Below the pieces are notes generated by a model, which saw only the letters and a program-made list of their open reading frames with translations, searched no databases and was not told the DNA's origin. DNA of 64,000 nt from assembly GCF_025118155.1 (NCBI RefSeq), contig NW_026251402.1, positions 248,001 through 312,000 of the forward strand. Reading direction: 5' to 3'. The first letter of the stretch is position 1. Every line of letters begins with the position of its first letter. This DNA comes from Cokeromyces recurvatus (lineage: Eukaryota > Mucoromycota > Mucoromycetes > Mucorales > Mucoraceae). Both the position numbers and the translations under genes were made by a program. This document shows positions 1-10,381 of this stretch, in pieces.

Positions 1-204
1 TGATTCTGAATGATGACTGAATTTAAAAAAAAAAATCACCATCTATGTATTACATAACCTAACATAATAAATACCCATTTTTATCGATGGATATCTCTCT
101 CCCTTTCTCTTTCTATTCTGTATATAAATAAATATCATAAATAATTACAAGCATCTACATATCTATTTATTTATACATATATAAAAGAAAAAAGTAAAAT
201 AAAT

Positions 205-1784
205 ATGGGTCTCTTTAATGATGATATTCAAAAGACCTCTATTTCTTTATACATCGGTAAGGACTTTTTTTGTTTGTCTTTTGAGAGAGTATTAAAATAG
301 ACTGACTGACTGATTGATTGATTTATCTATTTTATTTTATTTTATTTTTAAGAGAGATTATCTAATCTTGATGAAATCGATTGGTACCTTTTAGAACAAT
401 TAAGCGAATGTATTCAAATGCAAGAAAATGGGCCAAGAGAAGCTATTGAAACAATCAGAAAAAAGCTTAAACATGGCGATACTCAACAAAAGTTAAGGGT
501 TCTTGAGGTAAAAAAAAAATCATGTATGTTTAAGGATGAATTTGTATTGATATTCTTAATGTGTAGGTTCTCAAGTTACTTATGGAAAACAGTAATCAAC
601 AATTTCGTAGTAAGTTAAAAATTTAGAATAAAACAAAAAAAATATACATATACAGATATATGTGTATTTTTATATATATAAAAGGGGCTATATTATTTAT
701 AAAAGAGAATAGGACAATTTATTGCCAATGAAAAGATGAAAGAAAGATTTGAACTTATTCTTGTATCCCCAGTAAGTGTGTTTATTATGAAACCAACAAT
801 GAAATAACGAAGAATCATTGATAGGGTGAAAATGCTGCAGTTAAAAAAGAACTTGTTTCACTTTTAGGCGCATGGTTAATCAAATACAAGAATGAAGCAA
901 GTATGAAATCTTTAAGGGATTTATATGAAATGGGGATAGGTAGACGACATGTAAGTCATATCAAGTGAACAAACAAACTAGAATAGAACCATGTTTTAAT
1001 TATTCATATAAACTAGAGTCGACCTAGAGCTAATACAGATACAGTAAATCATCAAAGACCTTCCATACAACCACCCAGTCATAGACAAACTGACACATCT
1101 CCTTCACCTCCTTCAACTATCAATGACAATAGACGTGCACTATTACCTGTTTCAGGGCCTAGTGAAACAGTTGAAAAACCGAAAAATACAAAACCACGTA
1201 GTCATAGTTCAGCCCCTAGAATAAATCATTCATCTTCAACGACACCTACGAGAGTTTTTAATTTTGAGAAGGCTAAATCAAAGATCCTTGAAGAGATCGC
1301 AGTTGCCAATAGTAATTCAAATAATTTAATAAATGCACTCAAGTTGATAAACACGAATGAGGATAGATGGGAGATTGAGTTACAACATGATAAACGTCTA
1401 CAAGAATATCATGAAAAATGTGAAGAATCAAGACGAATTATTGTGAGATATGCACGATTAGTAGAAGATGAAGAATGGATTGGAACATTATTAAGCACAA
1501 ACGAAGAACTTTTAAAGGCTTTGGATATGTATGATATTATGTTAACTGGTGAAATACCTGCTGTTTGGTTGAATCAACAACAACAACAAAGTCTATTCTA
1601 CTGTGAACCACTAAAAGCAATTCGTGCTCCTCCACCACCGCCACCTCCCACAACTTTACAAATTGAAACCTCTTTTTCAAATATGCAATTAACAAAAAGA
1701 AAAGAGAAGGAAGAAGAAGAAGAAGAACGCGACCCTTTTGCAGATCCAGATACACCTATTGATGAGGATGAGAATCGAAGGTAA
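205..1784 (+). CDS. LSB5: VHS-GAT domain protein, LSB5-like (endocytic/actin trafficking)
   Basis: Six exons are proposed (205-256, 353-507, 567-609, 713-771, 825-950, 1017-1784), giving about 400 residues. The first 145 residues form a VHS domain: the protein opens MGLFNDDIQKT and has the family-typical stretch GPREAIETIRKKLKHG. A basic, Ser/Pro-rich linker follows. A helical GAT domain lies at about residues 228-320 and is recognisable by RWEIELQHDKRLQEY and EELLKALDMYD. The tail has Gln and Pro runs, an acidic Glu run and DPFADPD, which resembles an endocytic-adaptor DPF motif. VHS and GAT domains bind membrane cargo and ubiquitin or Arf; yeast Lsb5 links these to actin patch regulators. 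The family could also be called GGA/TOM1-like, but no GAE (gamma-ear) domain is visible, which favours LSB5. The start is the first ATG before the VHS domain. The VHS-GAT architecture is firm; the exact orthology is inferred. Confidence 0.85.
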
Positions 1785-2483
1785 TATTAAAAGAAGAGAG
1801 AGAGAAAAGGAAGATATTCAACTTGAATAGCTGCTAACATGACTTTTTTTTTATACAGAGATTATTTATATTAAAGGGATCTACATTATGTAATAATAAA
1901 GACAAATTATACGCGAAAAAAAAAAAAAAAAATTATGATACAGACTGAGATAATTATTTAATATAGCTGGGGAAAGGGAAAACATCCATTATTAAGATAA
2001 AAAGTCGGAGTCACTTCTGAAATATTGAGACTTCATATCTTTGTTGTTTTAAAGCAATAAACTGCAGTGAAAAGAATTGAAACATGACAATTTTAAGACA
2101 AAATATTGGTATATGAAATCATACATGCTTCTTTTTATTTTATTTTTCGATAATGAGATATTGAAAGTCACTTTATTTTAAATATAAAAATTGAAGGCTT
2201 ATAATTCAAAATCCGCTTTTGGTTGTTTTACTATTTTTATATTACAAACATACATAACACACACAATCAACACAACAAAAATTCACGCTTATTAAAAGCT
2301 TAAATCCCACACGACGTAAACGTACATATAAAACTTTTTTTTTTTTTTTCGTTTCTTTTTTTTTTTTTCTTTTTTATATACTTCATACTTTCTTTTTCTA
2401 TTTTTTTTTTCTCTCTCTCTTTTTTTTTTCATTTTTTTTTCTCCATTCCTTTTATTATTTTTTTTTTATTTCCTTTTTACTTG
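1785..2483. other. intergenic, low-complexity
   Basis: No gene is seen. The stretch holds AT-rich sequence and, from about 2332 to 2475, a dense T-rich pyrimidine tract directly before the RhoGAP start codon. That tract is probably promoter or 5' leader sequence. Confidence 0.6.
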
Positions 2484-4001
2484 ATGGATACCGAATCTAG
2501 TAAAGACACACCAATAAAGAGTTGGTGGAGAAAGGTCACACATAATTCAAACAATAAGCCAACTTCTTCTCAAAAGCAAGGTAAAATGAGAGAGAGAGAG
2601 AGGAAGGATTAATATACATGTGTATGTTATGTGTTTATTAATCGATAGAATTTATAAAGAGGATCAAATCTTTGGTGTCCCCTTGCAAGATAGTTTACGT
2701 TGTGCTCGAGCTGCTATTGCTTATGTCGATAATGATATTCAATATGTTGGTTTTATTCCTGTCATTGTTGCTAAATGCGGCTCTTTTCTTAAAGACCAAG
2801 GTAAATTAAATGTCACTTTTTTTTTTTTTTTTTTTTATGGAACCCAAAAAAAAAAAAAATTAATCTCGGCTGTCTTTTTTATTATTGTTAAATAGGTCTT
2901 TATACTGAAGGTGTGTTCCGTATGAGCGGCAGGTAAATGTCTTTCTTTTTATTTATTTATATATAGAATAAAAAAAAAATAGCAGTTATTTATATCTATT
3001 GTATATGTAAATCTTCTCTTATTAATGTATCTCTCTCTTTTTTAAATATAATTAGTGCTAAAAGAATTGGTCAACTACAACATATATTCAATACACCACC
3101 TGATTATGGAAGACAATTAGATTGGAAAGGCTTTTCAGTACACGACGCTGCTAATGTTCTTCGACGTTATTTAAACTATTTGCCTGAACCAGTCATTGTA
3201 CATCAACTTTATCAACCTTTTCGCGATGTTATTTTAACAGATAATACAAGTGATGAGGAAAAAGTGTCTCAGTTTCAGAGTTTGATAGAACAATTACCAG
3301 AACATCATCAGTATCTTTTGTTTTATTTGTTGGATTTGATTTCACTTTTTAGTCAAAATGTGCAAATTACGAAAATGGATACATTTAATCTTGCTTCAGT
3401 TTTTACACCTGGTATGCTTTTGAATCCAGAACATGCATTAAATCCAGCTCAATATAAAACATCACAAAGGGTAGTTCAATTTTTAGTAGAACATCAACAT
3501 TGTTTTAAGATGCCTCGATCTTCTCGTTTCACTATGCTTAATCAACAACAAAAAGAAACAGAAACTGAAACAAAGGATCAGCATAATGAAATCTCAAATA
3601 CAACTGAAACTGTCACAAATAACATAACCATCACAACATCACCTCTTTCTGCACCTCATCGTCATAATAGTCATCCCACGTCATATAACACTACTCATAC
3701 TTTCAACACTACTAATACTAATAATAATACTAATAATAATACTATTAATAATACCTCTAATCACCCTTATCATCATCACCATCATCATCATCATCATCAG
3801 AAATCAGTGGATTGGACAGGTATCTTGGCATCTTCATCAAACTCATCAAGACCTTTGTCTGTTATCATGTCATCCGGTAAAGAACAAAGAGTAAAGAGAG
3901 CAAAGACAATGCCTTCAAGGAGATCAAGATATGGTCCTAATGATCCCTTACAAATCGTTCAACTTAACAGATCCATCATTGAAGCTGGCCATAATAAATA
4001 A
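2484..4001 (+). CDS. RhoGAP domain protein
   Basis: Four exons are proposed (2484-2580, 2660-2800, 2896-2932, 3056-4001), about 406 residues. A RhoGAP domain occupies roughly residues 36-225. It contains the catalytic arginine-finger block GVFRMSG near residue 87 (split by an intron just after it), then LRRYLNYLPEPV and NLASVFTPGML, which are typical of GAPs for Rho/Cdc42-type GTPases. These proteins speed GTP hydrolysis and so switch off polarity and actin signalling. The C-terminal 170 residues are low complexity, with Thr/Asn runs and about ten consecutive His near residue 328, then a basic Ser-rich tail. No second domain (PH, BAR or SH3) is visible, so the target GTPase cannot be named. 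The acceptor at 2659/2660 was chosen because it is the one that keeps phase with exon 1; that boundary is the least certain. Confidence 0.88.
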
Positions 4002-5127
4002 TCATATTAGTATAGTCCTTTATATAGTTTTTTTTTTCTCTCTTTTATACGCTTACATTTATAGTTAAATCTTTCAATTATATACACATACAAATATATT
4101 AAAATAAAGAAAAAAAATTTGCAATTGAAGCAAAAAGAAAAGAAAAGTTTATTTTGATAATTGATAGTAGTAGTATAAAAATGACATAAATAGGACTAGG
4201 TTTATTTGATAAAATACATAATGCACATATGAACTATACAATAAAGTAATAATAACAGAAAGAACATGCTACCATACAATTATTCATCCACTTGAACACA
4301 CATGTCCTTATACGCGAATGTAATAGATTTAATATTGAGGTTCAATACAAGTCTCTTACTTGAAAACAGCATGATACTTTATTAACTGGATGACACCACC
4401 ATACGTTTTTTTTTTGCACATTATGTAATTATAAAAGTGAGCCTTATAAAGAAACGTATAGAATACATTCACTGTTGAATAATAAAGTATATATAAATAT
4501 ATATGTATATCTATATTACTTTAATACATAATAGTGTACGTTACTTGAGGTGGGTTCTGTATGTATGTATAGCTGCTCTCTTAAAAAAATAAAAGAGAGA
4601 GAGAGAGAGAGAAGGTCACAAAAGCCTCTTAAGAGTCAAGAAGGAATCAGAGACAGTATGAATATACTAGTCTATTACGAAGATAACCAATTACATCAAC
4701 TTTGAAACCAGGATGAATAGGAGGAAGAAGCGTTTGATGAAACAGATAATTTATTTTATGTAGAATGAATGATACAGATAGTTGCGGCGACTTTGGGTTT
4801 CTTTAGAGGCAATTGATGAAGGATAAAGGGAATCGGATCATAAATGGTTAGTGACATATTATAAACCGACAGAGCATATGGAGACATTGAGTAGAGCATT
4901 CACGAGTAAAACTCTCATATGGACGGTAAGGACATAACCGAGGAACATCACCTGGAAGCCAACACAAGATGCCAACAAAGGGCTTGACTATGCTCATTGT
5001 GGGTCATTGGTAACCCTAGTTATTGGGATTCTGTTTCAAAGAAAGGGCGGCAAAGATAATCAAACCTATTTTCTAAGAATTGTCGGTGAAGCTGCTTAAA
5101 AGTACGATAATTTTGGGGTATTTAATA

Positions 5128-5170
<43 letters not shown>

Positions 5171-5540
5171 AGAGACGCGTTAGGATATTAAGAATAATGT
5201 TGTTTTGATGATCCCTTTTTTTTTTTTTTTTCTCTTTTTAAAAAAAGGGAATGAGTAATAGAATACTAATGTTTAAAAAGAAGATATGCAATATCATTAG
5301 AGTGAAATCAATCAAAATAATTGTGAGTCTTCAGTTGTGCACAAACAAGTGAGCATTAAAATTAATGTTTCATATCAGCTACTAAATGCAAAGATTGTGA
5401 GCAAAGATGACATTTTTCAAAACGTAGTAAAAAAAAAAAAATGTGAAAAAGGTTGAATCTTCTTCATTTATTCAAGGTATTTCATTCCCCTTTTATTAGA
5501 CAAATTATTATTTAAATTAGTTGGTTTTAAAAGAACAAAA
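4002..5540. other. intergenic, no gene recognised
   Basis: Both strands lack a convincing coding region. The stretch contains an AG-dinucleotide run near 4596-4612, a 39-base A tract at 5129-5167 and otherwise mixed AT-rich DNA. It lies between the RhoGAP gene and the Fanzor-like relic, and may hold older decayed sequence that can no longer be recognised. Confidence 0.5.
5129..5167. repeat. poly-A tract (39 A)
   Basis: Uninterrupted run of 39 A in the intergenic region upstream of the Fanzor-like relic. Confidence 0.95.
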
Positions 5541-6500
5541 ATGAGCGAATTAGAAACAAGCATATTGAAGCAGCAAAAGAAAAGAGCCAAAATAGAGAAT
5601 AGTACTGAAAAGCAAGTCTGCACTAGTTGTCATAAGAATGGATATAATAGATCCAAGTCTCCTTTATGCCCTAACCATAAATATAACAAAAAAAAACGAA
5701 GAATTAAAAAAGTTGCTTGGAGATTATGCAATGGTAACAAGAAAGATAAAACTAGGAAACCATTCTACGGCCACAACACAAGAATATCATTACAATCAAA
5801 ATCTTGAAGGTGTTAGAGGATATCCCATTCTTGAATGCTTGTAAATCATTATATAATTAACATATCCAAACCAAATCGATAGATGATAAAACCTATAATA
5901 TGATTGATAAGAGAGCCCTTACACACAATTTTTGGTATTTCGTTTCTCTTTTGGTACCAAAAAATTCCAACGCTATTCCTAGCGACTTACTGGAAGAATG
6001 GAATAATAAAAGAGACAAGGTAAAATGAATACATGTATTTTGTAAGTGATAATATACTTATTGTGTAGTGAACGATAAAGGAGTATATGCTGGACACTAA
6101 AAACCCTTAATCAAGATGAAAACTTCAGTTATAGCATTTGAGCATGGAATATTCAATGAAAATACCGTCAAGTTTAAAGGTGTTCAAACAGGAGCCACCA
6201 GCATAGGGTGGAAAAAAAATTGTTGAATAGACAAAAATAGGGTACCTTTTGTGGATGAATTTAGAACTTCCAAAGCAATAAATTATTACACCTTTAGTTA
6301 ACTCCAATTTAACATGTTTGCTTTTATATAAATTTAGACTTGTCATTCATACTTTAAAAGAAATCTTATGTCTTCAATAATAGGCTATCATGGTGTCTTA
6401 GCTTCCAAAAGCTGCGGGATACTGTGGCAACATAAATGCAATGCCGCAAAATATATATACATAAATATATATTTATCGAATCTCTAATGAGATACTAACT
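5541..6500 (+). pseudogene. decayed TnpB/Fanzor-like (OrfB zinc-ribbon) mobile-element gene
   Basis: The pieces are collinear but interrupted. The first, 5541-5807, opens with a zinc-knuckle-like block CTSCHKNGYNRSKSPLCPNH (5619-5678). A nine-A run at 5688-5696 appears to shift the frame: the second frame then reads LLGDYAMVTRKIKL and ends at 5844. A further open stretch runs from 5861 to 6028 and includes DKRALTHNFWYF. From 6128, one single frame carries VIAFEHGIFNEN, then VDEFRTSK at 6251-6274, then YHGVLASKSCGILWQ and CNAAKYI from 6386, with several stop codons between. DEFRTSK followed by a zinc-ribbon half and an xxNAAxxI block is the C-terminal signature of TnpB and eukaryotic Fanzor RNA-guided nucleases, where the RuvC acidic residues sit. 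Here the first Cys pair after DEFRTSK is lost and the expected RD before NAA reads HK, so it should be inactive. The family call rests on remembered motifs, and the boundaries are approximate. Confidence 0.58.
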
Positions 6501-6969
6501 GTTCAAGAATATCTCTCTGTATTCTCTTACCGCCTCGAACATGGAGGGTTTTCTTGATAGGAAATTTAAATTCTTACAGGTAAACATGTTTAAAAACTAG
6601 TTTTATATTGTCTAAATCTAAAAATATTGAAACTAGTCTACACTTCATTCGAAAATACTATAATTAAATGTAGCTAGATTTATACTATTTCATATTCCTT
6701 TTCTTTTTTTCCTCTTGACTCTTAAGAGGTTTTATTACCTTCTCTCTTTTTTTGTTTTAAAAAAAAAAACTGTAACTACACCTTAACAAAAAAAAAAAAA
6801 AAAAAAAAGCTGACGTCATCATTCACTTGTATTTTTTTTTTTCCTTTTTTTGATTCGAATCTTAAAAAGGGGCGACTAGGTTATTTTATTGTTTTTTTTA
6901 AAAAAAAAATAATAATAAAAAATAATAACAATCTCATTTTAAACAAAAAACAGAATTTTATAATTAGCA
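6501..6969. other. intergenic upstream of QCR10
   Basis: This stretch holds A/T homopolymers and a perfect TGACGTCA palindrome (listed separately). Nothing coding is seen. Confidence 0.6.
6811..6818. promoter_or_regulatory. perfect CRE/ATF palindrome TGACGTCA
   Basis: The eight-base palindrome TGACGTCA lies about 150 bases upstream of the QCR10 start codon, between A- and T-rich tracts. This is the consensus for ATF/CREB-type bZIP factors. The match is seen; its use is inferred. Confidence 0.45.
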
Positions 6970-7237
6970 ATGCCTGTTTCTAGAATCGTTAGTTCTCCTC
7001 ATTTTTCTGTCATTTCAGTCGAGAAAGTCTTTAAAGTGTAAAATAAACAATATCAATTTTCTAAATAAATCATAAATTTATATGTATCTATGTAGTTTCC
7101 CTAACCTTGCCACATGGGGTGTTGCTGCAGGAAGTGCTGTACTTCTTTTAGGTTCTGATGTTCCTTTAGTTAAAAAGGATCTTTTAAGTAAAATTCCTAT
7201 TGCTGGTAGCTATTGGGCCATTGCTGAAGAACAATAG
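6970..7237 (+). CDS. QCR10: cytochrome bc1 complex (complex III) subunit 10, QCR10-like
   Basis: Two exons (6970-7037 and 7096-7237) encode 69 residues. The protein starts MPVSRIVSSPHFSVISVEKV and continues FPNLATWGVAAGSAVLLLGS and KDLLSKIPIAGSYW. The order (short N-terminus, [Y/F]PNL, one hydrophobic membrane segment, then a basic stretch ending K-IP--G) matches the small single-span QCR10 subunit of the mitochondrial ubiquinol-cytochrome c reductase. QCR10 is a small accessory subunit peripheral to the catalytic core. The donor was placed after the GT at 7036-7037: reading exon 2 with no carried-over base gives an immediate stop, whereas the two carried bases give V-F-P-N-L. The length is close to the family norm of about 75. 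The gene stands alone, with a CRE-like palindrome upstream. Confidence 0.8.
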
Positions 7238-7738
7238 ATTTATCTGCAGTCATAGTGTTTTATAATGATTAATAAACGGCTTGCATATTTATTTGTATAA
7301 TAGAATTTTTGTTTTTATATAAATATGGATTATATTGAAAGGCAAGTAAGTTGTGTAGAATGAAATGAAACGAAAACATACAAGGGCAAGGAGAAAATGT
7401 GAGGCTGAATTATTTTAAATTATAACTTCTTTACTTTATTTCTCCTTGTCTGTCCTTTTTCTTTTTTTTTTTTTTTCTTTCACTTCTCCCTCTTTCATCT
7501 ATTCAAAAAAAAAATTTAAATTCATTGATCTTACCTAAAATTAGATTAAGAATCAAAGGACTCCTTTCTACTTTTCTCCTGAAATACATAAACAAGTTTC
7601 TTTATAATGAAGTTCCCCTTGAATGTGTTCTAATATAAATATATAAATGGATTGTCTTTTGTTGTATACTCTTCTTTTTTTTTCTTTAACACATACACGC
7701 ATATATATATTTATATATAAAAAGGAGGGGCAATAATA
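7238..7738. other. intergenic between QCR10 and CRH-type gene
   Basis: AT-rich spacer with pyrimidine tracts. Nothing coding is seen, and the last 50 bases are the presumed leader of the next gene. Confidence 0.6.
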
Positions 7739-8947
7739 ATGTTATTACCTTTGATTTCAATTGGCTCTTTAATAGCTCTGTCAACGTTAAGAGTTCAAGC
7801 ATATTATGTTCAGCCTAAGCCATCATTCATTCGTCGTGATATGCCATCATGTACAGATATGAATTCTGATTTTACCAACTCAATAGATGGTTGGGTCTTA
7901 CAATCAGGATCTACTAAAGAGAATTACGAAATTACTTCTGAAGGTCTTCAATTAAAGCTTCTACCGCCTTCCGAATATATTCGTTTAAAAGACGAAGAAG
8001 GTGAGTAGTAGATGAATAGCAATCCTAGATAGAGTGAATTAAATATACATATTTATTAGGACTTCCGTATAACAAGTATGAGGGATCAGGTTGTACATTC
8101 AATGCAACTACTTATATGCAATATGGAAAATTCTCTGCCACTGTAAAGGCTGCAAAGGTACCAGGAGCTGTTACTGCTGTCATTTTAATTGCTGATAATG
8201 GTGATGAAATTGATTTTGAATTATTAGCTAATCCCAAAAATCAAATTACGTAAGTATTATAGATATACATACATAACACACATCTATGTATATGTGTATA
8301 TAAATAAAAAAAAAATATTCATTGTTAGATCAAATTACTTTTATGGTCCTAATATTGTATACGGGAAAAATGGAAAAGAAATAAATGCACCTAATGGAAG
8401 CGTCTTCAATGAATTCTATAAATATACAATTGAATGGTAAAGACGATTAAATTCTTCACTTCATTCATTTTGATTTATTTATATACATGTTCATTTGTTG
8501 TGTACAATACAGGTCTCCCTCAGAGATTAAATGGTTTATTAATGATAAAGAAATTCGTACAAAAACTCGCTTGTCAACTAAAAATGGAGATACTTATGAA
8601 TACCCCACCCATCCTGCGTAAAGTATCCAAACATTTACTTTTATTCTGCAGATCACTAATTTATATATATATCTTAAACATGTATATAAATGTATACATA
8701 TACATATATATATATATATACAGCCGTGTTCAATTTGGTCTTTGGGATGGTAGTAGTTCAAGTGGAACTGCTCAGTGGGCTCATGGGCCTATTGATGTAA
8801 GTGATATATATATATATATATATATATATGTATTCAATAATCTAATATCCTCTATTATAGTGGAATAAACAGAAAGAGCCCATTACAGCATATATTAAGA
8901 ATGTTCAAATTACTTGTAATCCAAAGTATAATAATATTAAAAATTAA
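7739..8947 (+). CDS. secreted GH16 CRH-type chitin-glucan transglycosylase
   Basis: Six exons (7739-8000, 8060-8249, 8329-8436, 8513-8617, 8724-8796, 8861-8947) encode about 274 residues. A hydrophobic signal peptide (LLPLISIGSLIALSTLRVQA) ends near residue 21. The catalytic motif DEIDFELL carries the two acidic residues of the GH16 nucleophile and acid/base, in the CRH form (DEIDxE). It is preceded by KFSATVKAAKVPGAVTAVIL and followed by the substrate-cleft segments NYFYGPN, YKYTIEW and RVQFGLWDGS. CRH/UTR2 enzymes cut chitin and join it to other wall glucans at the cell surface. The family often ends in a GPI-attachment signal; here the protein stops at a hydrophilic tail (NPKYNNIKN), so it is predicted to be secreted and not anchored. 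The Cys in PSCTD and the C-terminal ITCNP Cys could pair. Confidence 0.87.
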
Positions 8948-10189
8948 TATATTCTGATAGTATCTATACATCTATACATCTATACATCTATACATATATA
9001 TGTGTGTATGCTTATTTTGCTATCTATGTTAATATATCCATTTATACATATATAAACATAATTTCATCTCTCTTCATAAACGTTTATTTTATTTTATTTT
9101 ATTCATATAAAAATGGCTAAATTCTGTTGTATATTGCTATGGCTCTTTTAATATCTTGTTCTAGGTTTAATAATATTATTATTATTTTTCTTTTACAATT
9201 GGATTGGACTTCTGAATAATAAGGATATTAATGTATTGTTCAGATTTTGAAGAAAAAAATGGTTATTTTATTCTATCCTATTTGTGCTCTATATATAGAC
9301 ACTCATGTTCATATAAAATCAGCAATTCTTTCAGATTTTACCTGCACAAGGCCATTTGAGACTATTTCTCTATAGCTTTCCCTACTGAGGAAATGAAAAA
9401 AAAAAATAAAAAAATAAATTCTCTTTAAAGTCTCTTTATTAATATCAACAATAATAATATACTTTGATTATCATTTATACAAGAGAATATTATTTATATA
9501 TGCATGTATATAGATAGATCTTTGCTATAAATCGCAATAGTAAAAATGGAGCCTATACAACGATTACTGTCATCATAATAGTGTATGTGTACTTTTATTT
9601 TTTTTTTTTTTAAAAAAAAACAAGTGTAATCTAATTTGATATATTGAAAGAGTAAGGCTAAATGCAAATATCAAATCTGATTTGTAGCTTATCTTGTAAA
9701 AAAACCTTTTCTGCAATTTATAAACCCAACTTTTCTATAGATCTTTTAACATAATTTTTGTTTGTTCTTTTCATATTATCGTTTTCTCCTTCACATAACT
9801 GATAAATAAACATATTTTTAGTTAAGAATTAGATCATGTACCTGATCATATCAAAGCCTTTTACAATTTCAAAACACATACACACACACACACACAAATA
9901 TATATATACATATACAGTAATATAAATAAAAATTTGATTACAAGTAGTTTATCATATGCAGATCATTTCAATTACGTTCATAATAACTTAATTTTTGTTA
10001 TATATGCATTTCATTCCTTTCTTTTAAATTTACACATATTTTAGTATGGAAATAGTATTATATTTAAAGGTAGCTAATGGTTATATATTTATATTGAATA
10101 ATAGAAATATTGAAGACTTTTGTCTTTCACTTCTTATGCCAAAAAAAGAAGAAGAAGAAAAAGAAAAAGTCTTTATTTTATTTATATTT

Positions 10190-10222
<33 letters not shown>

Positions 10223-10381
10223 GGTTTCAAGCTTTAAGGAACGTTCCTGGGGACAAATAACAATTTAAATAAAATACAAAAAAAAATATGCGCATACTTC
10301 ATTCATTGCTTCTTCTTTTATTATTATTTTGAACCTTTTCTTTTATTTATTTATTTATATATATAATAAGAATAACACAGA
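8948..10381. other. intergenic, AT-rich
   Basis: No supported gene. The stretch contains short repeats (CTATACAT units near 8968-8993, a CA run near 9880-9896), T tracts and the leader of the anillin-like gene. A 63-codon open frame at 10046-10237 is mostly Lys/Glu/Phe low complexity and was rejected. Confidence 0.55.

Noticed and set aside
10046..10237. 63-codon plus-strand open frame
   Set aside because: Built from GAA/AAA repeats and a T run; no motif and no splice context.
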